From: an uncultured Acidobacteriota bacterium
GTDB taxonomy: Bacteria > Acidobacteriota > Blastocatellia > RBC074
Length of the DNA stretch: 36,205 nucleotides
Assembly: GCA_903862855.1 (NCBI GenBank)
Contig: CAIOZW010000088.1
Span: 1 to 36,205 of the forward strand
Direction: 5' to 3'
Shown piece after piece: positions 15,359-25,241 of the stretch. How positions within the stretch are numbered: the first letter of the stretch is position 1; each line of letters opens with the position of its first letter. The position numbers and the translations under genes were made by a program. The notes under the pieces are model-generated. The model saw only the letters and a list, made by a program, of their open reading frames with translations. It made no database searches and had not been told where the DNA came from.

Positions 15359-18325
15359 ATGCGGAAATTTCACATTATGGTAATCACTTCATTCCTGGTG
15401 CTGTCAGTCTGCCTGACAGCCGCCCAGAATGTTTCAGGTACACTGTCGGGACTTGTTCTGGATACGCAGTCATCACCGATCGCCAATGCATCGATAGTGC
15501 TGACCGATGAGCGTCGTGACTGGCGTCGCGAGATCACCTCGGATGCCAATGGACAGTTTAGATTTACCGGACTGCTCCCGAGCAACTATCAGATTGAGGT
15601 TCGACAGACTGGTTTTTCGGACTATCGTCCCGGGAGTTCGCTACGTCTGCTGGCTGGAGAGACACCCTACCTGAGCATTACCCTGCGACCGGTCGGGGTT
15701 ACCGACTCCGTCGTCGTGACGGCCAACCTGGATGAGATGGCAAAGGCGCGGAGCAACTCCAGTCGAGGCGGTAACTTCAGCGAGACTGAGAATATCGACC
15801 TCCCGATGGTTGCCGGAGGGCAGGGACGCAACTACCGCACGCAGGTCTACCTGCTGCCGGGAGTGACACCATCAGCACAGCGGTCTTCGCACGCGCCATT
15901 CTCCATCAATGGACTGCGACCGGTCAACACGGTCAATGTCATGGTCGATGGGGCTGATTTCAATGATCCGCTGATCGGGATATTGAACGGTACCGGGCTC
16001 AGCGAGCAGCCAGTCAGTCAGGAAGTCCTTTCGACGACCGAGGTCCAGACCAACAATTACAAGGCGGAGTATGGTCGGGCGGCAGGTGGAACGATCAACC
16101 TTGTCACGCAGTCGGGAGCCAACACCTGGCACGGAAAGCTTTACAATTTTCACCGCAATGCGGCCTTCGATGCGTCTAATCCGATCTTCAATCGTAAGGC
16201 CCTCTTCCTTCGCAATCATTTTGGACTGGTCCTCAACGGCGCAATCATCAAGGATCGTCTCTTCTTCAATATCAATGGTGAGGGAGTTGGAGATCGGTCG
16301 GTCAATCTTCGTAACTCGGTCTTCACCTTCACGCCGCAGGAGCGCGCGACAGCGGTTCCGGCAGTGAGTGCACTGCTGTCCCATTATCCATTGCCGAATC
16401 TGGTCACGACCAGTCCAACCCAGCCGAATTTTGATCCAACGGTTCGACGGGCAAGGCAGGGTGGACTCTTCTACTTTGGCCGGCTCGACTATATCGTCAA
16501 TCAGACCAACCTGGTCAATTTCCGTTATACCAAGACCGCTTCGCAGCCGGTTGGAATCTTCCCATTCTTTGCTCAGGGAGCAGGTTTCTCATCGGGTAAT
16601 GGCAGTTATTCGGCCGCCTGGAATTCGACACCGTCGAGCCGGATTACCAATGAGATGCGCGCCTATTACACCTATCGATCCTCCAACTCGATTCCCGATT
16701 CTCCGCGACTGGGTGATCCGGCCGTCAATGGGACAGCGGGATTCATTACCGTCGCCGGAGCGGAACGGATTGGAAGTTTCTTTCGTGACTACACGCAGAT
16801 GAACAACTATCAGATGTCGAACGATACATCCTGGTCGGCAGGTGCTCACGGAATCAAGTTTGGCGCGGTGGTCAGATTGATCGAGGCTAACACGACCGCC
16901 AATACAAATTTTGACGGGGTAATGGTCTTTGCTTCGCGGGCCGATTTTCTGCGAGGGACGCCAGCCGTCTACACGAGAGCCTTCGGAGATCCGCGACTCG
17001 ATCAGCGGACCCGTGAGATGGGGCTCTACATTCAGGACGACTGGCGGGTCCGGTCGAATCTCCAGTTCAATGCGGGGCTGAGATATGAGGTCTATGGTAC
17101 GCCAAAGGATCGAAACGGTCGCGTGACCGCCAACTACGAAACCGACCAGAACAACCTGGCACCACGATTCGGATTTGCCTGGACACCTGGAAGACAGAGT
17201 GATCTGGTGGTTCGGGGAGGGGGTGGGATCTTCTTCACGCCTTTGCCAATGAACTATGTTGGTCAGTTACGATTTACTCCACCCAGAGTCCAGACATTCA
17301 CCTATTTCCGCCCGTCGCTCACCAATCTGACCGGAGGGGCAGGGGCACCCAGTTCCAACCGGACGATTACTTCGCCGGATATGGTTCAGCCTTATTCGCA
17401 GCAGTACAACCTGAGCATCGATTACCGGCTCTTCGGGAGCGACACGGTACTCAATGCCTCATATGTCGGGACAAGTGCGCGCCATCTTGGAATGACTCGC
17501 CTGCCAAACGGAGGATCACAATGGGCGGCGACGATCAATGGACAGCCGAATCCGCGGCCGCTTGCTCCGCAGTATGGAAACGCGATCATCACCCTGCTCG
17601 AAACTGGCGCCTCGTCCAACTATCACGGTCTACAGCTGGCCCTCACTGGAAGGCTTGCCAAAGGACTGATGATTCGCGGCTCTTACACCTGGTCAAGAGC
17701 CATGGATGATATCTCAACCGACAGTCAGAATTTTATCAGTGAAAGCCGCCGCCGGCTCGACTATGGGCCATCGGACTTCGATATTCGCCATAATTTCAAT
17801 ACGGCTTTGATGTGGGCGCTGCCGTTTGAGAGACGGGGCTTGCCGGGACATCTTCTGGGAGGATGGCAGGCTACGACCATCATCAGCCTGCGTTCATCGT
17901 TGCCATTCACGATACTGAGTGGAACGGCAACTCCGGATGGGGTCGCGGTCAATCGTCCAAGTCCGGCCGCGGGGGCACTGTTGCGTAATCCGAACAGCTT
18001 CGCTGCGTGGTCACTCGCTCCCGGGGTAACGATCAATCAGCTTATTCCTGGCTTTACCGGCAGCTTCAGCGCGATCACTCCCGTGGGGTCACTCGGTCGC
18101 AACACCGAGCGGGCCGATGGTTATGCGGAGGTCAGTTTTGGTCTTCACAAGGAGTTTGCTGTGACCGAGCGGGTTCGGCTGCAATTCAGGAGTGAAGTCT
18201 TTAACCTCTTCAATACGGTCAATTATCTAAGCTACACGACAAGCCTAGCCAGTCCGGCCTTCGGAGCGGCGCAGTCGGTCTATGGACAACGGACGATGCA
18301 ACTGGCGCTTCGATTGTCATTCTGA
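15359..18325 (+). CDS. Oar-like TonB-dependent outer-membrane receptor (first)
   Basis: This 988-residue outer-membrane protein has a signal peptide (cleavage probably after TAA near residue 22) and a carboxypeptidase-regulatory-like beta-sandwich (about 27-105, GTLSGLVLDTQSSPIANASI). A DSVVVTA segment and plug domain follow (FSINGLRPVNTVNVMVDGAD). The long 22-strand-type barrel has conserved TWSRAMDD and DFDIRHNFN strands and ends in aromatic ALRLSF, the usual assembly signal. Oar-type receptors take up large or unknown ligands with TonB energy. ATG 15359 has GAGAGGGG 6 bases upstream; ATG 15341 is the alternative. It heads a row of genes leading to the CobN-like chelatase, in the place of the HmuR receptor, so a metal-tetrapyrrole ligand is a reasonable guess. 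Confidence 0.9.
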   Translation: MRKFHIMVITSFLVLSVCLTAAQNVSGTLSGLVLDTQSSPIANASIVLTDERRDWRREITSDANGQFRFTGLLPSNYQIEVRQTGFSDYRPGSSLRLLAGETPYLSITLRPVGVTDSVVVTANLDEMAKARSNSSRGGNFSETENIDLPMVAGGQGRNYRTQVYLLPGVTPSAQRSSHAPFSINGLRPVNTVNVMVDGADFNDPLIGILNGTGLSEQPVSQEVLSTTEVQTNNYKAEYGRAAGGTINLVTQSGANTWHGKLYNFHRNAAFDASNPIFNRKALFLRNHFGLVLNGAIIKDRLFFNINGEGVGDRSVNLRNSVFTFTPQERATAVPAVSALLSHYPLPNLVTTSPTQPNFDPTVRRARQGGLFYFGRLDYIVNQTNLVNFRYTKTASQPVGIFPFFAQGAGFSSGNGSYSAAWNSTPSSRITNEMRAYYTYRSSNSIPDSPRLGDPAVNGTAGFITVAGAERIGSFFRDYTQMNNYQMSNDTSWSAGAHGIKFGAVVRLIEANTTANTNFDGVMVFASRADFLRGTPAVYTRAFGDPRLDQRTREMGLYIQDDWRVRSNLQFNAGLRYEVYGTPKDRNGRVTANYETDQNNLAPRFGFAWTPGRQSDLVVRGGGGIFFTPLPMNYVGQLRFTPPRVQTFTYFRPSLTNLTGGAGAPSSNRTITSPDMVQPYSQQYNLSIDYRLFGSDTVLNASYVGTSARHLGMTRLPNGGSQWAATINGQPNPRPLAPQYGNAIITLLETGASSNYHGLQLALTGRLAKGLMIRGSYTWSRAMDDISTDSQNFISESRRRLDYGPSDFDIRHNFNTALMWALPFERRGLPGHLLGGWQATTIISLRSSLPFTILSGTATPDGVAVNRPSPAAGALLRNPNSFAAWSLAPGVTINQLIPGFTGSFSAITPVGSLGRNTERADGYAEVSFGLHKEFAVTERVRLQFRSEVFNLFNTVNYLSYTTSLASPAFGAAQSVYGQRTMQLALRLSF

Positions 18326-18433
18326 ACAGGCAACACAGTCCAGATCACTTAATCAATCTCCGGGGTGGTATCGAGACGGACAAGGCGTTCGATGCCACCG
18401 CTGGACTTTAATGGTGGAGATGAAGGTTACCTT

Positions 18434-19672
18434 ATGCAACTGATGCTACTTCTGCTCTTCATTTGGCAGGGCGTGGGGATGAGCGTGACGGGCGGGTCCT
18501 GGCCGGGTTTTCGCGGTCAGGGAGACAGCCAGAGCAACGCTGACAATCTTCCGGTGGAATGGTCCGATACGAAGAACCTTGTCTGGGATGTTCCACTGCC
18601 GGGATATGGTCAGTCGTCGCCAGTAGTCTGGAAGAGGCGAGTCTTCGTGACCGCCATCGATGGTCCAAACAAGGAGCGGGCATATGTGATCTGCCACGAT
18701 CTGCGAAGCGGGCAGGAGTTATGGCGCCGGGTCGTCGGGACGACCGAAAAGGTCAAGGTCGGAAACATGGTCAGTCAGGCCGCGCCGACACCGGTTGTCG
18801 ATGATAAGAGAGTCTACGTCTTTTTTGAGACCGGAGACCTCTACGCCTTTGATCATCGGGGCCGACCGGTCTGGGAGCGGCAGATGACCCGTGATTACGG
18901 TGGAGTCAAGGGGCCACATGGGCTTGGCAGTTCGCTGGTATCGGACCGGGAGAATATCTTCCTCGCCATCTCCCATCTTGGCGCCTCATTCGTCATGGCG
19001 ATCAGCAAGCGCGATGGACAGACAGTCTGGAAGGCTGAACGTAAGTCGGGTATGGCGTGGGGAACGCCACTCCTGGTCAGGTCTGCTGGGCTTGTAGAGC
19101 TCATTGTCAGAGGTGGCGACGGAGTGACCAGCTACGATGCGAAGGATGGAAAGATCCTCTGGTGGGTGACGGGACTGAAAGGGGCGCCAATGCCTTCGCC
19201 AACCCTGGCAGGGAATCTGGTCATCGTCGGATCTGATCAGAAAGAGGGCAGCATGGCGATTCGTCTGGGTGGGAAAGGTGATGTTACCGCAACCCATATT
19301 GTCTGGCGACCGACCGATGCGACCGCGTATTTCAGTTCACCACTGGTTCATCGCGGGCAGGTCTACTTCGTCAGTAAGGCGGGAATTGCCTATTGTCTCG
19401 ATCTGGCGACGGGAAAGGAGCTCTGGCGGCAGCGTCTTGGCTCCGGTGAGTGCTGGGCTTCGCCACTCGCAGTTGGCGACCGGATCTATATCTTCAGCAA
19501 TGATGGAAAGACCTTTGTCCTTCGTGCCGGAAGTGCATATCAACAATTGGCAATCAATTCAATTAACGAGCTGGAACGTATCTATGGTGTCGCGGCAGTA
19601 GATGATGCACTGCTCCTGCGCTCGGGAAGGCGACTCATCAGACTCAGTGAGAAAAAGCCGAACCGGTCGTAA
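18434..19672 (+). CDS. Secreted PQQ-type beta-propeller protein
   Basis: This 412-residue protein has a signal peptide (MQLMLLLLFIWQGVGM...) and then repeating propeller strands of the PQQ/BamB type, such as CHDLRSGQELWRRV, YAFDHRGRPVWERQM, ISKRDGQTVWKAE, YDAKDGKILWWVT and LDLATGKELWRQRL. The first blade WPGFRGQGDSQSNADNLP is typical of large secreted propellers in Acidobacteriota and Planctomycetota. No lipobox cysteine or dehydrogenase motif is seen, so it is probably a periplasmic binding or scaffold protein rather than an enzyme. ATG 18434 has GAAGG 7 bases upstream; the frame continues to 18365 without a signal-like start. It lies 108 bases after the receptor and 52 before the chelatase. 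Confidence 0.86.
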   Translation: MQLMLLLLFIWQGVGMSVTGGSWPGFRGQGDSQSNADNLPVEWSDTKNLVWDVPLPGYGQSSPVVWKRRVFVTAIDGPNKERAYVICHDLRSGQELWRRVVGTTEKVKVGNMVSQAAPTPVVDDKRVYVFFETGDLYAFDHRGRPVWERQMTRDYGGVKGPHGLGSSLVSDRENIFLAISHLGASFVMAISKRDGQTVWKAERKSGMAWGTPLLVRSAGLVELIVRGGDGVTSYDAKDGKILWWVTGLKGAPMPSPTLAGNLVIVGSDQKEGSMAIRLGGKGDVTATHIVWRPTDATAYFSSPLVHRGQVYFVSKAGIAYCLDLATGKELWRQRLGSGECWASPLAVGDRIYIFSNDGKTFVLRAGSAYQQLAINSINELERIYGVAAVDDALLLRSGRRLIRLSEKKPNRS

Positions 19673-19724
19673 ATCCTCGTGTGGTGTGTTGACTGAGAGT
19701 GTGAAGGAGCAGGTTGAGAAGATC

Positions 19725-22700
19725 ATGAAAATACCTCGTTTGCCGAACTGGAAGAGACCCCGGCTGCCGGAGATGAGTCGAAAGCGCATTCTGTCGGGAG
19801 TCCTGTTGCTGGCCGGATTGTTGCTGGTGGCATTCCTTGGTTATCGATTCTATGCCCGGAATATCGCCCCAACCCGCATTGCCTTTGTCAATTATCCGGA
19901 ATTCAGTCTGGCGAGGATCGAGAAGGCGATTCCATCCGCTTTCATTCGGATCGACAATCTGCCGATAACCGAGCTGAGTCAGGCCCGGAAGTATCCAGCG
20001 GTCTTTGTCTTCAGTCGTGGATTGCAGCTCTCCCCGGAACAGTTTCAGGATCTGCAGAATGCCGGTTTCTCAGGGACGGCGATCTTCATGGAAGGAGCCA
20101 CCAATCTGAACCAGGATGTAACCAATCTGAGGGGTGGGGATCTGGATGCCGTCTCGAGTTACCTGAGATTTGGAGGAGGCCGGAATTACCGGAGCCTGCT
20201 GATCTATGTGCGCCGGATGATCGATCACAAGAAGTATTTTGCCGAGGTACCCCAATCTCCCTTTGAGATTCCCCAGGATGCATTCTTCCATCTTGAGGAG
20301 GAGGCTATCTTTCCCGAATACGCCAGTTTCAGTGAGCATGTCCGCACCAGAAGCCTATTCAAACCGGATGCCCCGACCGTGGCATTGATGACAAGTGTTC
20401 CCGGTCCATTCAATGCAAATCGGGAACACGTCGATACCTTCATCAGGGAGCTCACGGCACGCAACATCAACGTCGTACCGATAGCCGCCGCAACGAAGCG
20501 ACTCGATTTTCTGAAAGAGGTCAAACCGGATCTGGTGATTATGATGCCTCATGGCCGACTGACGCTGGGGCAGGGGGCAGAGGCAGAGGAGTGGATGCGG
20601 AGCCAGAACATTCCGATGCTTGTGCCGGTCAGTGTCTTTCAGGAGTATGACAAATGGTTGAAGGACAAGCAGGGTTTCAGTGGGGCACTGGCCTCGATGA
20701 GTATTGCCTTGCCAGAGATAGACGGCGGCATCGTTCCCTATGCAGTCATTGCCCAGTATCGCAATCAGGAAGGGCTTCTCGAGTTTCGGGCCATTCCTGA
20801 CCGCATGGCGAAGTTCTGTGATGCAGTCAGGCAGTGGCTGAACCTGAAGAAGATGGCGAATGGCGAGAAGAGAGTGGCCATCTATTATTTCAAGGGACCA
20901 GGCAACAATGCCCTGACGGCATCGAATCTCGAGATTGTTCCATCACTCTACAATATGCTGCGACGGATGCAGTCGGAAGGATACCGGATTGATAACCTGC
21001 CGGGGAGTGAGAAGGAGTTCCAGGATCTGCTGATGCGGCGTGGTCCGGTTCTCGGGCCTTATGCGAAGGGTGCATTCGATGAATTCGTCAGATCGGGTCT
21101 GCCCGAACTGGTCAATGTTCGAGACTATAAGCGCTGGGTCGAAAAGGATCTGCCAAGAGAGAGTTATGATGCCGTAGTCGAGAAGTATGGTCAGGCGCCG
21201 GGTGAGTACATGGGCTGGGCCAGTGATGGACAGGACTATCTTGCTGTCACCCGGGTTGAGTTCGGCAATGTCGTGCTTTTGCCGCAGCCCCTGCCGGCCA
21301 TAGGTGGAAACACCTTCCAGCTTGTTCACGGGGCCAAAGTCGCGCCCGCCCATCCGTATATTGCTTCATACCTCTGGACGCGGAATGCATTCAAGGCCGA
21401 TGCGATCATTCACTTTGGAACTCACGGCTCACTCGAGTTTACACCAGGCAAACAGATGGCCCAGTCCCAGTATGACTGGTCAGACGCACTGATCGGGACG
21501 ACACCCCATTTCTACATCTACACCATCAGCAATGTTGGTGAAGCGATCATCGCCAAACGGCGCAGCTACACGACGACACTCTCACATCTTACTCCTGCCT
21601 TCACCGAGAGTGAGCTGTATGGCGATCTCAAGCAGTTGCAGGATAAGTTTCAGGCATACCAGAACGCGAGTGGTGAGTTAAGGCAAGAGTATGCTCGCAG
21701 TATCATTGCGCTGACGGATAAGACCGGCATCACCAGGGATCTCAACCTGCAGATTACCCGGCCTGCAGATCTTGAAGGAGAGGCACTGGGCAGGCTCGAG
21801 AATCACCTTGAGGAGATCGCGGCCGAGAAGATTACCGCCGGTCTCTACACGCTTGGCAACGGGTATGATTCATCGAAGACCGAGACGACAGTGACCCTTA
21901 TGGCGATTGACCGGGTAGCCGAGGGGATGGCGGAGCTGGATCTTATCGCGGGCAAGCTGTCGACAGGCCAGCGCGATGACCGGAAGCTCTTTGATCGTCG
22001 TTACCGGCAGCCGGCCAAACTCCTGATCGGCAAGGTTCTGAAAGGGCAGATGAGCGTCGATGCGGCTCTCCTGCAGATGATAGGGAGAGAGAATCTCACC
22101 TTTGCCGAGGAGTGGGTGAAGGCGTCGCGTCGACCGTCGGATGATGACATAGTGCGGGGATTTATCGGGATGGCGGGGGCACGGGGTGTTGGAGCGCCTG
22201 ACGACAAGGTGGATCGAGGTGGTGTTTCGCCAGCCGAGATCGAGCAGCTCCGCGAGCTGGTGGTGCGGATAATTTCTGATCCAAAGAAGCGCGAGTTCAT
22301 CGCCGGTCTCCGCTCCGAACAGCAGTTTCGGATGACGTCAGGTCTGCTCGATCCGGCGACACTCGAGAGGGCACGGACCGTCGCACGGGCCATTCCGCGC
22401 ATGGCCGAGGCGATCAAGATTGGACTTGAGCCCGATGTCAACCAGCTGCTGCGGATGATGCAGCGCGAACCACTTCGCAACAAGACCTTCGAACTGCTGG
22501 ATGACAAGGAGCTTGTGGTACAGGTCGAAGCGGAGCGAAAGCGGCAGTTGGAGGAGGTTCGACGACTTTGTCAGGCGCCGGAAAAGCTGGCCGCCTTGAA
22601 GCTGGTCAGGGACGGGTCCGCCGTGCGATCGACTGCTGATCTGCCCACCCTGCGTGGACAGGTTGAACAGGTCAGGTTTCTGCAGGGCAACTATGACAAT

Positions 22701-24485
22701 TGTGCAAATCTTCGACAGGTAACCAGACTGCAGATCGGTGGGGCCATCGATCAGCTCTCCCGGCAGATCGTCCGGCTTGAGGATCGCGATCGCGAGCGTT
22801 CACGGGCGATTTTTGCGGCACGTGGCAGTATCGAGAATATCGGCAGATCAAAGACTCTGCTTCAGCAAAGCGGTCGAGCCGAACTGGATAGCGTGATCAA
22901 CGGTCTCAATGGTGGCTTCATTGCGCCATCTTCAGGTGGAGATCCGGTGGTCAATCCTCTGACCATACCGACCGGCAGAAATCTCTACAGTATCGATGCC
23001 GAGAAGACACCATCGGTTGAGGCGTGGCGGGTTGGCAAACAGCTTGCCGACCAACTGCTCCAGCAGCATATGCAGACGCATCAGCACTATCCGAAAAAGG
23101 TTGCGGTGACTCTCTGGCCATCCGATTTTATCGAGACGGAAGGTGCGCTGGTGGCAGAGGTTCTCTATCTGCTTGGGGTCGAGCCGGTTCGTGACCCGTT
23201 CGGGCGGGTTCTCGATATCCGTGTGACGCCAACGGCCGAACTGCAGCGACCGCGGGTCGATGTCGTTGTTCAGACAGCCGGACAGTTTCGGGATCTTGCG
23301 GCGTCGAGGCTATACCTGATCAACAAGGCTGTCCGGATGGTCGCTGGTCTGAATGAAGCGGGTCCCTATGAAAACTACGTCCGAAACGGCACGGTTCAGG
23401 CAGAGGAGGCGCTCAGGGAGAAGGGGCTTTCACCGGTTGAAGCCCGTCAGATCTCGACGCAGCGGGTCTTTGGTGGTGTCAATGGCAGTTACGGGACCCA
23501 GATCATGGGCATGGTCGAGAATGGTAACAAATGGGAGAAGGAGGAGGAGGTTGCGCAGACCTACCTCAACAACATGGGTGAGCTCTACGACGAGGGTGAA
23601 GGGTGGGGGCTTTTCCGCTCCGGGGCCTTTGAGGTGATGCTGCGCGACACCGAGGCTGTCATCCAGCCGCGTGAGAGCAATACCTGGGGGCCACTCTCAC
23701 TCGATCACGTCTATGAGTTCATGGGTGGAGTCAACATGGCAGTCCGCTATGTTACCGGCAAGGATCCGGACGCCTATTTCAATGATTTTCGCAATCCCGG
23801 TCAGGCCCGGGTACAGGAGGTCAAAGAAGCGATCTCGGTCGAGTCCCGAACCACGCTGCTCAATCCAAAGTATATTGCCGAGTATATGAAGGGCGGAGCC
23901 TCATCAGCCGAAAAGTTTGCCGAGACTTTCCGCAACACATATGGGTGGGATGTCATGAAGCCGGAGGCGATCGAGGAGAAGTTGTGGAGCGATCTGCACC
24001 AGGTCTATGTCAAAGACAACCTCAATCTTGGGGTGAAGGAATGGTTCAGCAAAGAGAATCCAGCTGCGCTGCAGGAGATGACAGCGGTCATGCTCGAGAC
24101 GGTTCGCAAGGGATACTGGAAGGCAAGTGCTGAAGAGATACAGGAGATGGTTCAGCTCCACACCCAGTTGATCAGGGATTACAAACCTGGCTGCAGCGAG
24201 TTTGTCTGCGGCAACGAGAAGTTGCAGAGCTACATTAGTGAGCGGCTGGGCAGTGATGAGCGGCAGGCTTACGAAGGAGCAATTGCGCAGGTGCGAGTTG
24301 GAGATAATCAGAACAGAGGTATCGTGCTTGAAAAGGAGAGGAATGAACGAGTGCAACCAATGCCGCCGTTACTCAATCTCTTTCGTTCCGGCAGGATCGT
24401 TGCCGTGACGACGCTTCTGTTTCTGGCCGTGCTGGTGACGCTCTTCGTCTGGTGGCGGCGGCGGGCGGGGCGATCCCAGCTCTGA
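19725..24485 (+). CDS. Membrane-anchored CobN/HmuS-family tetrapyrrole metal chelatase
   Basis: This 1586-residue protein has an N-terminal helix (about 22-40) preceded by many Lys/Arg, a CobN/ChlH-type core, and a C-terminal helix (about 1558-1577) followed by RRRAGR. Core motifs include HFGTHGSLEFTPGKQ (563-577), AKRRSYTTTLSHLTP, GRNLYSIDAEKTPS (near 1085), NGSYGTQIMGMVENGNKW and RTTLLNPKYI. A long charged helical insertion (about 700-1060) separates the halves. CobN inserts cobalt in B12 synthesis with ATP-driven CobS-CobT; none is here. The neighbours match hmuSTUV order, and HmuS is described as acting on haem, so metal removal is the better guess. Both membrane flanks are positive, which puts the core in the periplasm. 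ATG 19725 has AAGGAG 15 bases upstream; the frame reaches 19602 inside the previous gene and GTG 19701 is possible. Confidence 0.9.
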   Translation: MKIPRLPNWKRPRLPEMSRKRILSGVLLLAGLLLVAFLGYRFYARNIAPTRIAFVNYPEFSLARIEKAIPSAFIRIDNLPITELSQARKYPAVFVFSRGLQLSPEQFQDLQNAGFSGTAIFMEGATNLNQDVTNLRGGDLDAVSSYLRFGGGRNYRSLLIYVRRMIDHKKYFAEVPQSPFEIPQDAFFHLEEEAIFPEYASFSEHVRTRSLFKPDAPTVALMTSVPGPFNANREHVDTFIRELTARNINVVPIAAATKRLDFLKEVKPDLVIMMPHGRLTLGQGAEAEEWMRSQNIPMLVPVSVFQEYDKWLKDKQGFSGALASMSIALPEIDGGIVPYAVIAQYRNQEGLLEFRAIPDRMAKFCDAVRQWLNLKKMANGEKRVAIYYFKGPGNNALTASNLEIVPSLYNMLRRMQSEGYRIDNLPGSEKEFQDLLMRRGPVLGPYAKGAFDEFVRSGLPELVNVRDYKRWVEKDLPRESYDAVVEKYGQAPGEYMGWASDGQDYLAVTRVEFGNVVLLPQPLPAIGGNTFQLVHGAKVAPAHPYIASYLWTRNAFKADAIIHFGTHGSLEFTPGKQMAQSQYDWSDALIGTTPHFYIYTISNVGEAIIAKRRSYTTTLSHLTPAFTESELYGDLKQLQDKFQAYQNASGELRQEYARSIIALTDKTGITRDLNLQITRPADLEGEALGRLENHLEEIAAEKITAGLYTLGNGYDSSKTETTVTLMAIDRVAEGMAELDLIAGKLSTGQRDDRKLFDRRYRQPAKLLIGKVLKGQMSVDAALLQMIGRENLTFAEEWVKASRRPSDDDIVRGFIGMAGARGVGAPDDKVDRGGVSPAEIEQLRELVVRIISDPKKREFIAGLRSEQQFRMTSGLLDPATLERARTVARAIPRMAEAIKIGLEPDVNQLLRMMQREPLRNKTFELLDDKELVVQVEAERKRQLEEVRRLCQAPEKLAALKLVRDGSAVRSTADLPTLRGQVEQVRFLQGNYDNCANLRQVTRLQIGGAIDQLSRQIVRLEDRDRERSRAIFAARGSIENIGRSKTLLQQSGRAELDSVINGLNGGFIAPSSGGDPVVNPLTIPTGRNLYSIDAEKTPSVEAWRVGKQLADQLLQQHMQTHQHYPKKVAVTLWPSDFIETEGALVAEVLYLLGVEPVRDPFGRVLDIRVTPTAELQRPRVDVVVQTAGQFRDLAASRLYLINKAVRMVAGLNEAGPYENYVRNGTVQAEEALREKGLSPVEARQISTQRVFGGVNGSYGTQIMGMVENGNKWEKEEEVAQTYLNNMGELYDEGEGWGLFRSGAFEVMLRDTEAVIQPRESNTWGPLSLDHVYEFMGGVNMAVRYVTGKDPDAYFNDFRNPGQARVQEVKEAISVESRTTLLNPKYIAEYMKGGASSAEKFAETFRNTYGWDVMKPEAIEEKLWSDLHQVYVKDNLNLGVKEWFSKENPAALQEMTAVMLETVRKGYWKASAEEIQEMVQLHTQLIRDYKPGCSEFVCGNEKLQSYISERLGSDERQAYEGAIAQVRVGDNQNRGIVLEKERNERVQPMPPLLNLFRSGRIVAVTTLLFLAVLVTLFVWWRRRAGRSQL

Positions 24486-24494
24486 TCCAGCTGG

Positions 24495-25241
24495 ATGGCA
24501 GGGACTCTTCAGATCGCAGAATTGCAGGGGGGCGAGGTCGTGACAGAAATCTGGCTGGCAGGGGCGATGTTGCTGGTGCTGCTGGCAATTATTCGGTGCA
24601 GCCTCCACTCCGGGTGGTGGCGGTTGGCTCTCCCCGCCCTTCTGGCGGGGGGATGGATCTATCTCACCTTCGATGAGATCAGCCGGAAGAGTCTGGCGCA
24701 GATCTACGCTCCATTGACCAAGCTCGATCTGCTGGTGCTGATTCTCATGGTTCCAATCGTTGAGAGTGTGACTGGTATCAGGGCGGCGGTACGATTGATC
24801 GAGCCAGGTTATCGGGCAGGCTGGTGGCAGCAGATAGTCGAAATCCTTCCACCATTGAGCCTCTTTGCCGGACTGCGTCTGCTTATTGCGCAAGCGTTAC
24901 AATTCAATCCGCCGGGGGTCGATTTTGAGACCTTTGGGATGGGGCTGGTGATCAGTTTCACTCTTGCCATCCTTCTTCTGCCAGTGGTTCTGCAGTGGCT
25001 CCTGCCGCCACTGGTATGGCGCATCGAGCTCTATCTTCTGTTGCGCGTAATCCTTCTGCTGGCGATTTTGGCAGGTTATGGCTTCGTGACATTGCAACCG
25101 GTTTCGCCGCCCGATGCGAGCTTCTCCTGGCGCGGAACCGGCTTGGTCTTTGGTGGAATGTGCTTGATCGCCCTGTTTGGGGCCGTCTCAGTCCGGATAG
25201 TCGAACGCATCAGACGGGCAATAGGGATTAACACTAACTAA
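24495..25241 (+). CDS. HmuT-like polytopic membrane protein
   Basis: This is a very hydrophobic protein of up to 248 residues with about six membrane helices and no catalytic motif that I recognise. Polar loops carry IYAPLTKLD and EPGYRAGWWQQI. It follows the chelatase gene by 9 bases and precedes the ExbB-like gene, the place occupied in hmu loci by HmuT, a predicted membrane protein of unknown function. It could be a channel, a permease for the released metal or macrocycle, or an anchor for the chelatase; sequence does not decide. The ATG at 24495 has only a weak ribosome site. A GTG at 24540 with GGGCGAGG just upstream gives a 233-residue product and may be the true start. Confidence 0.75.
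   Translation: MAGTLQIAELQGGEVVTEIWLAGAMLLVLLAIIRCSLHSGWWRLALPALLAGGWIYLTFDEISRKSLAQIYAPLTKLDLLVLILMVPIVESVTGIRAAVRLIEPGYRAGWWQQIVEILPPLSLFAGLRLLIAQALQFNPPGVDFETFGMGLVISFTLAILLLPVVLQWLLPPLVWRIELYLLLRVILLLAILAGYGFVTLQPVSPPDASFSWRGTGLVFGGMCLIALFGAVSVRIVERIRRAIGINTN

Noticed and set aside
19602-19724. Upstream start of the CobN-like gene at 19602
   Set aside because: It lies inside the PQQ-propeller gene and would add 41 polar residues before the membrane anchor; the ATG at 19725 follows AAGGAG and gives a normal anchor.
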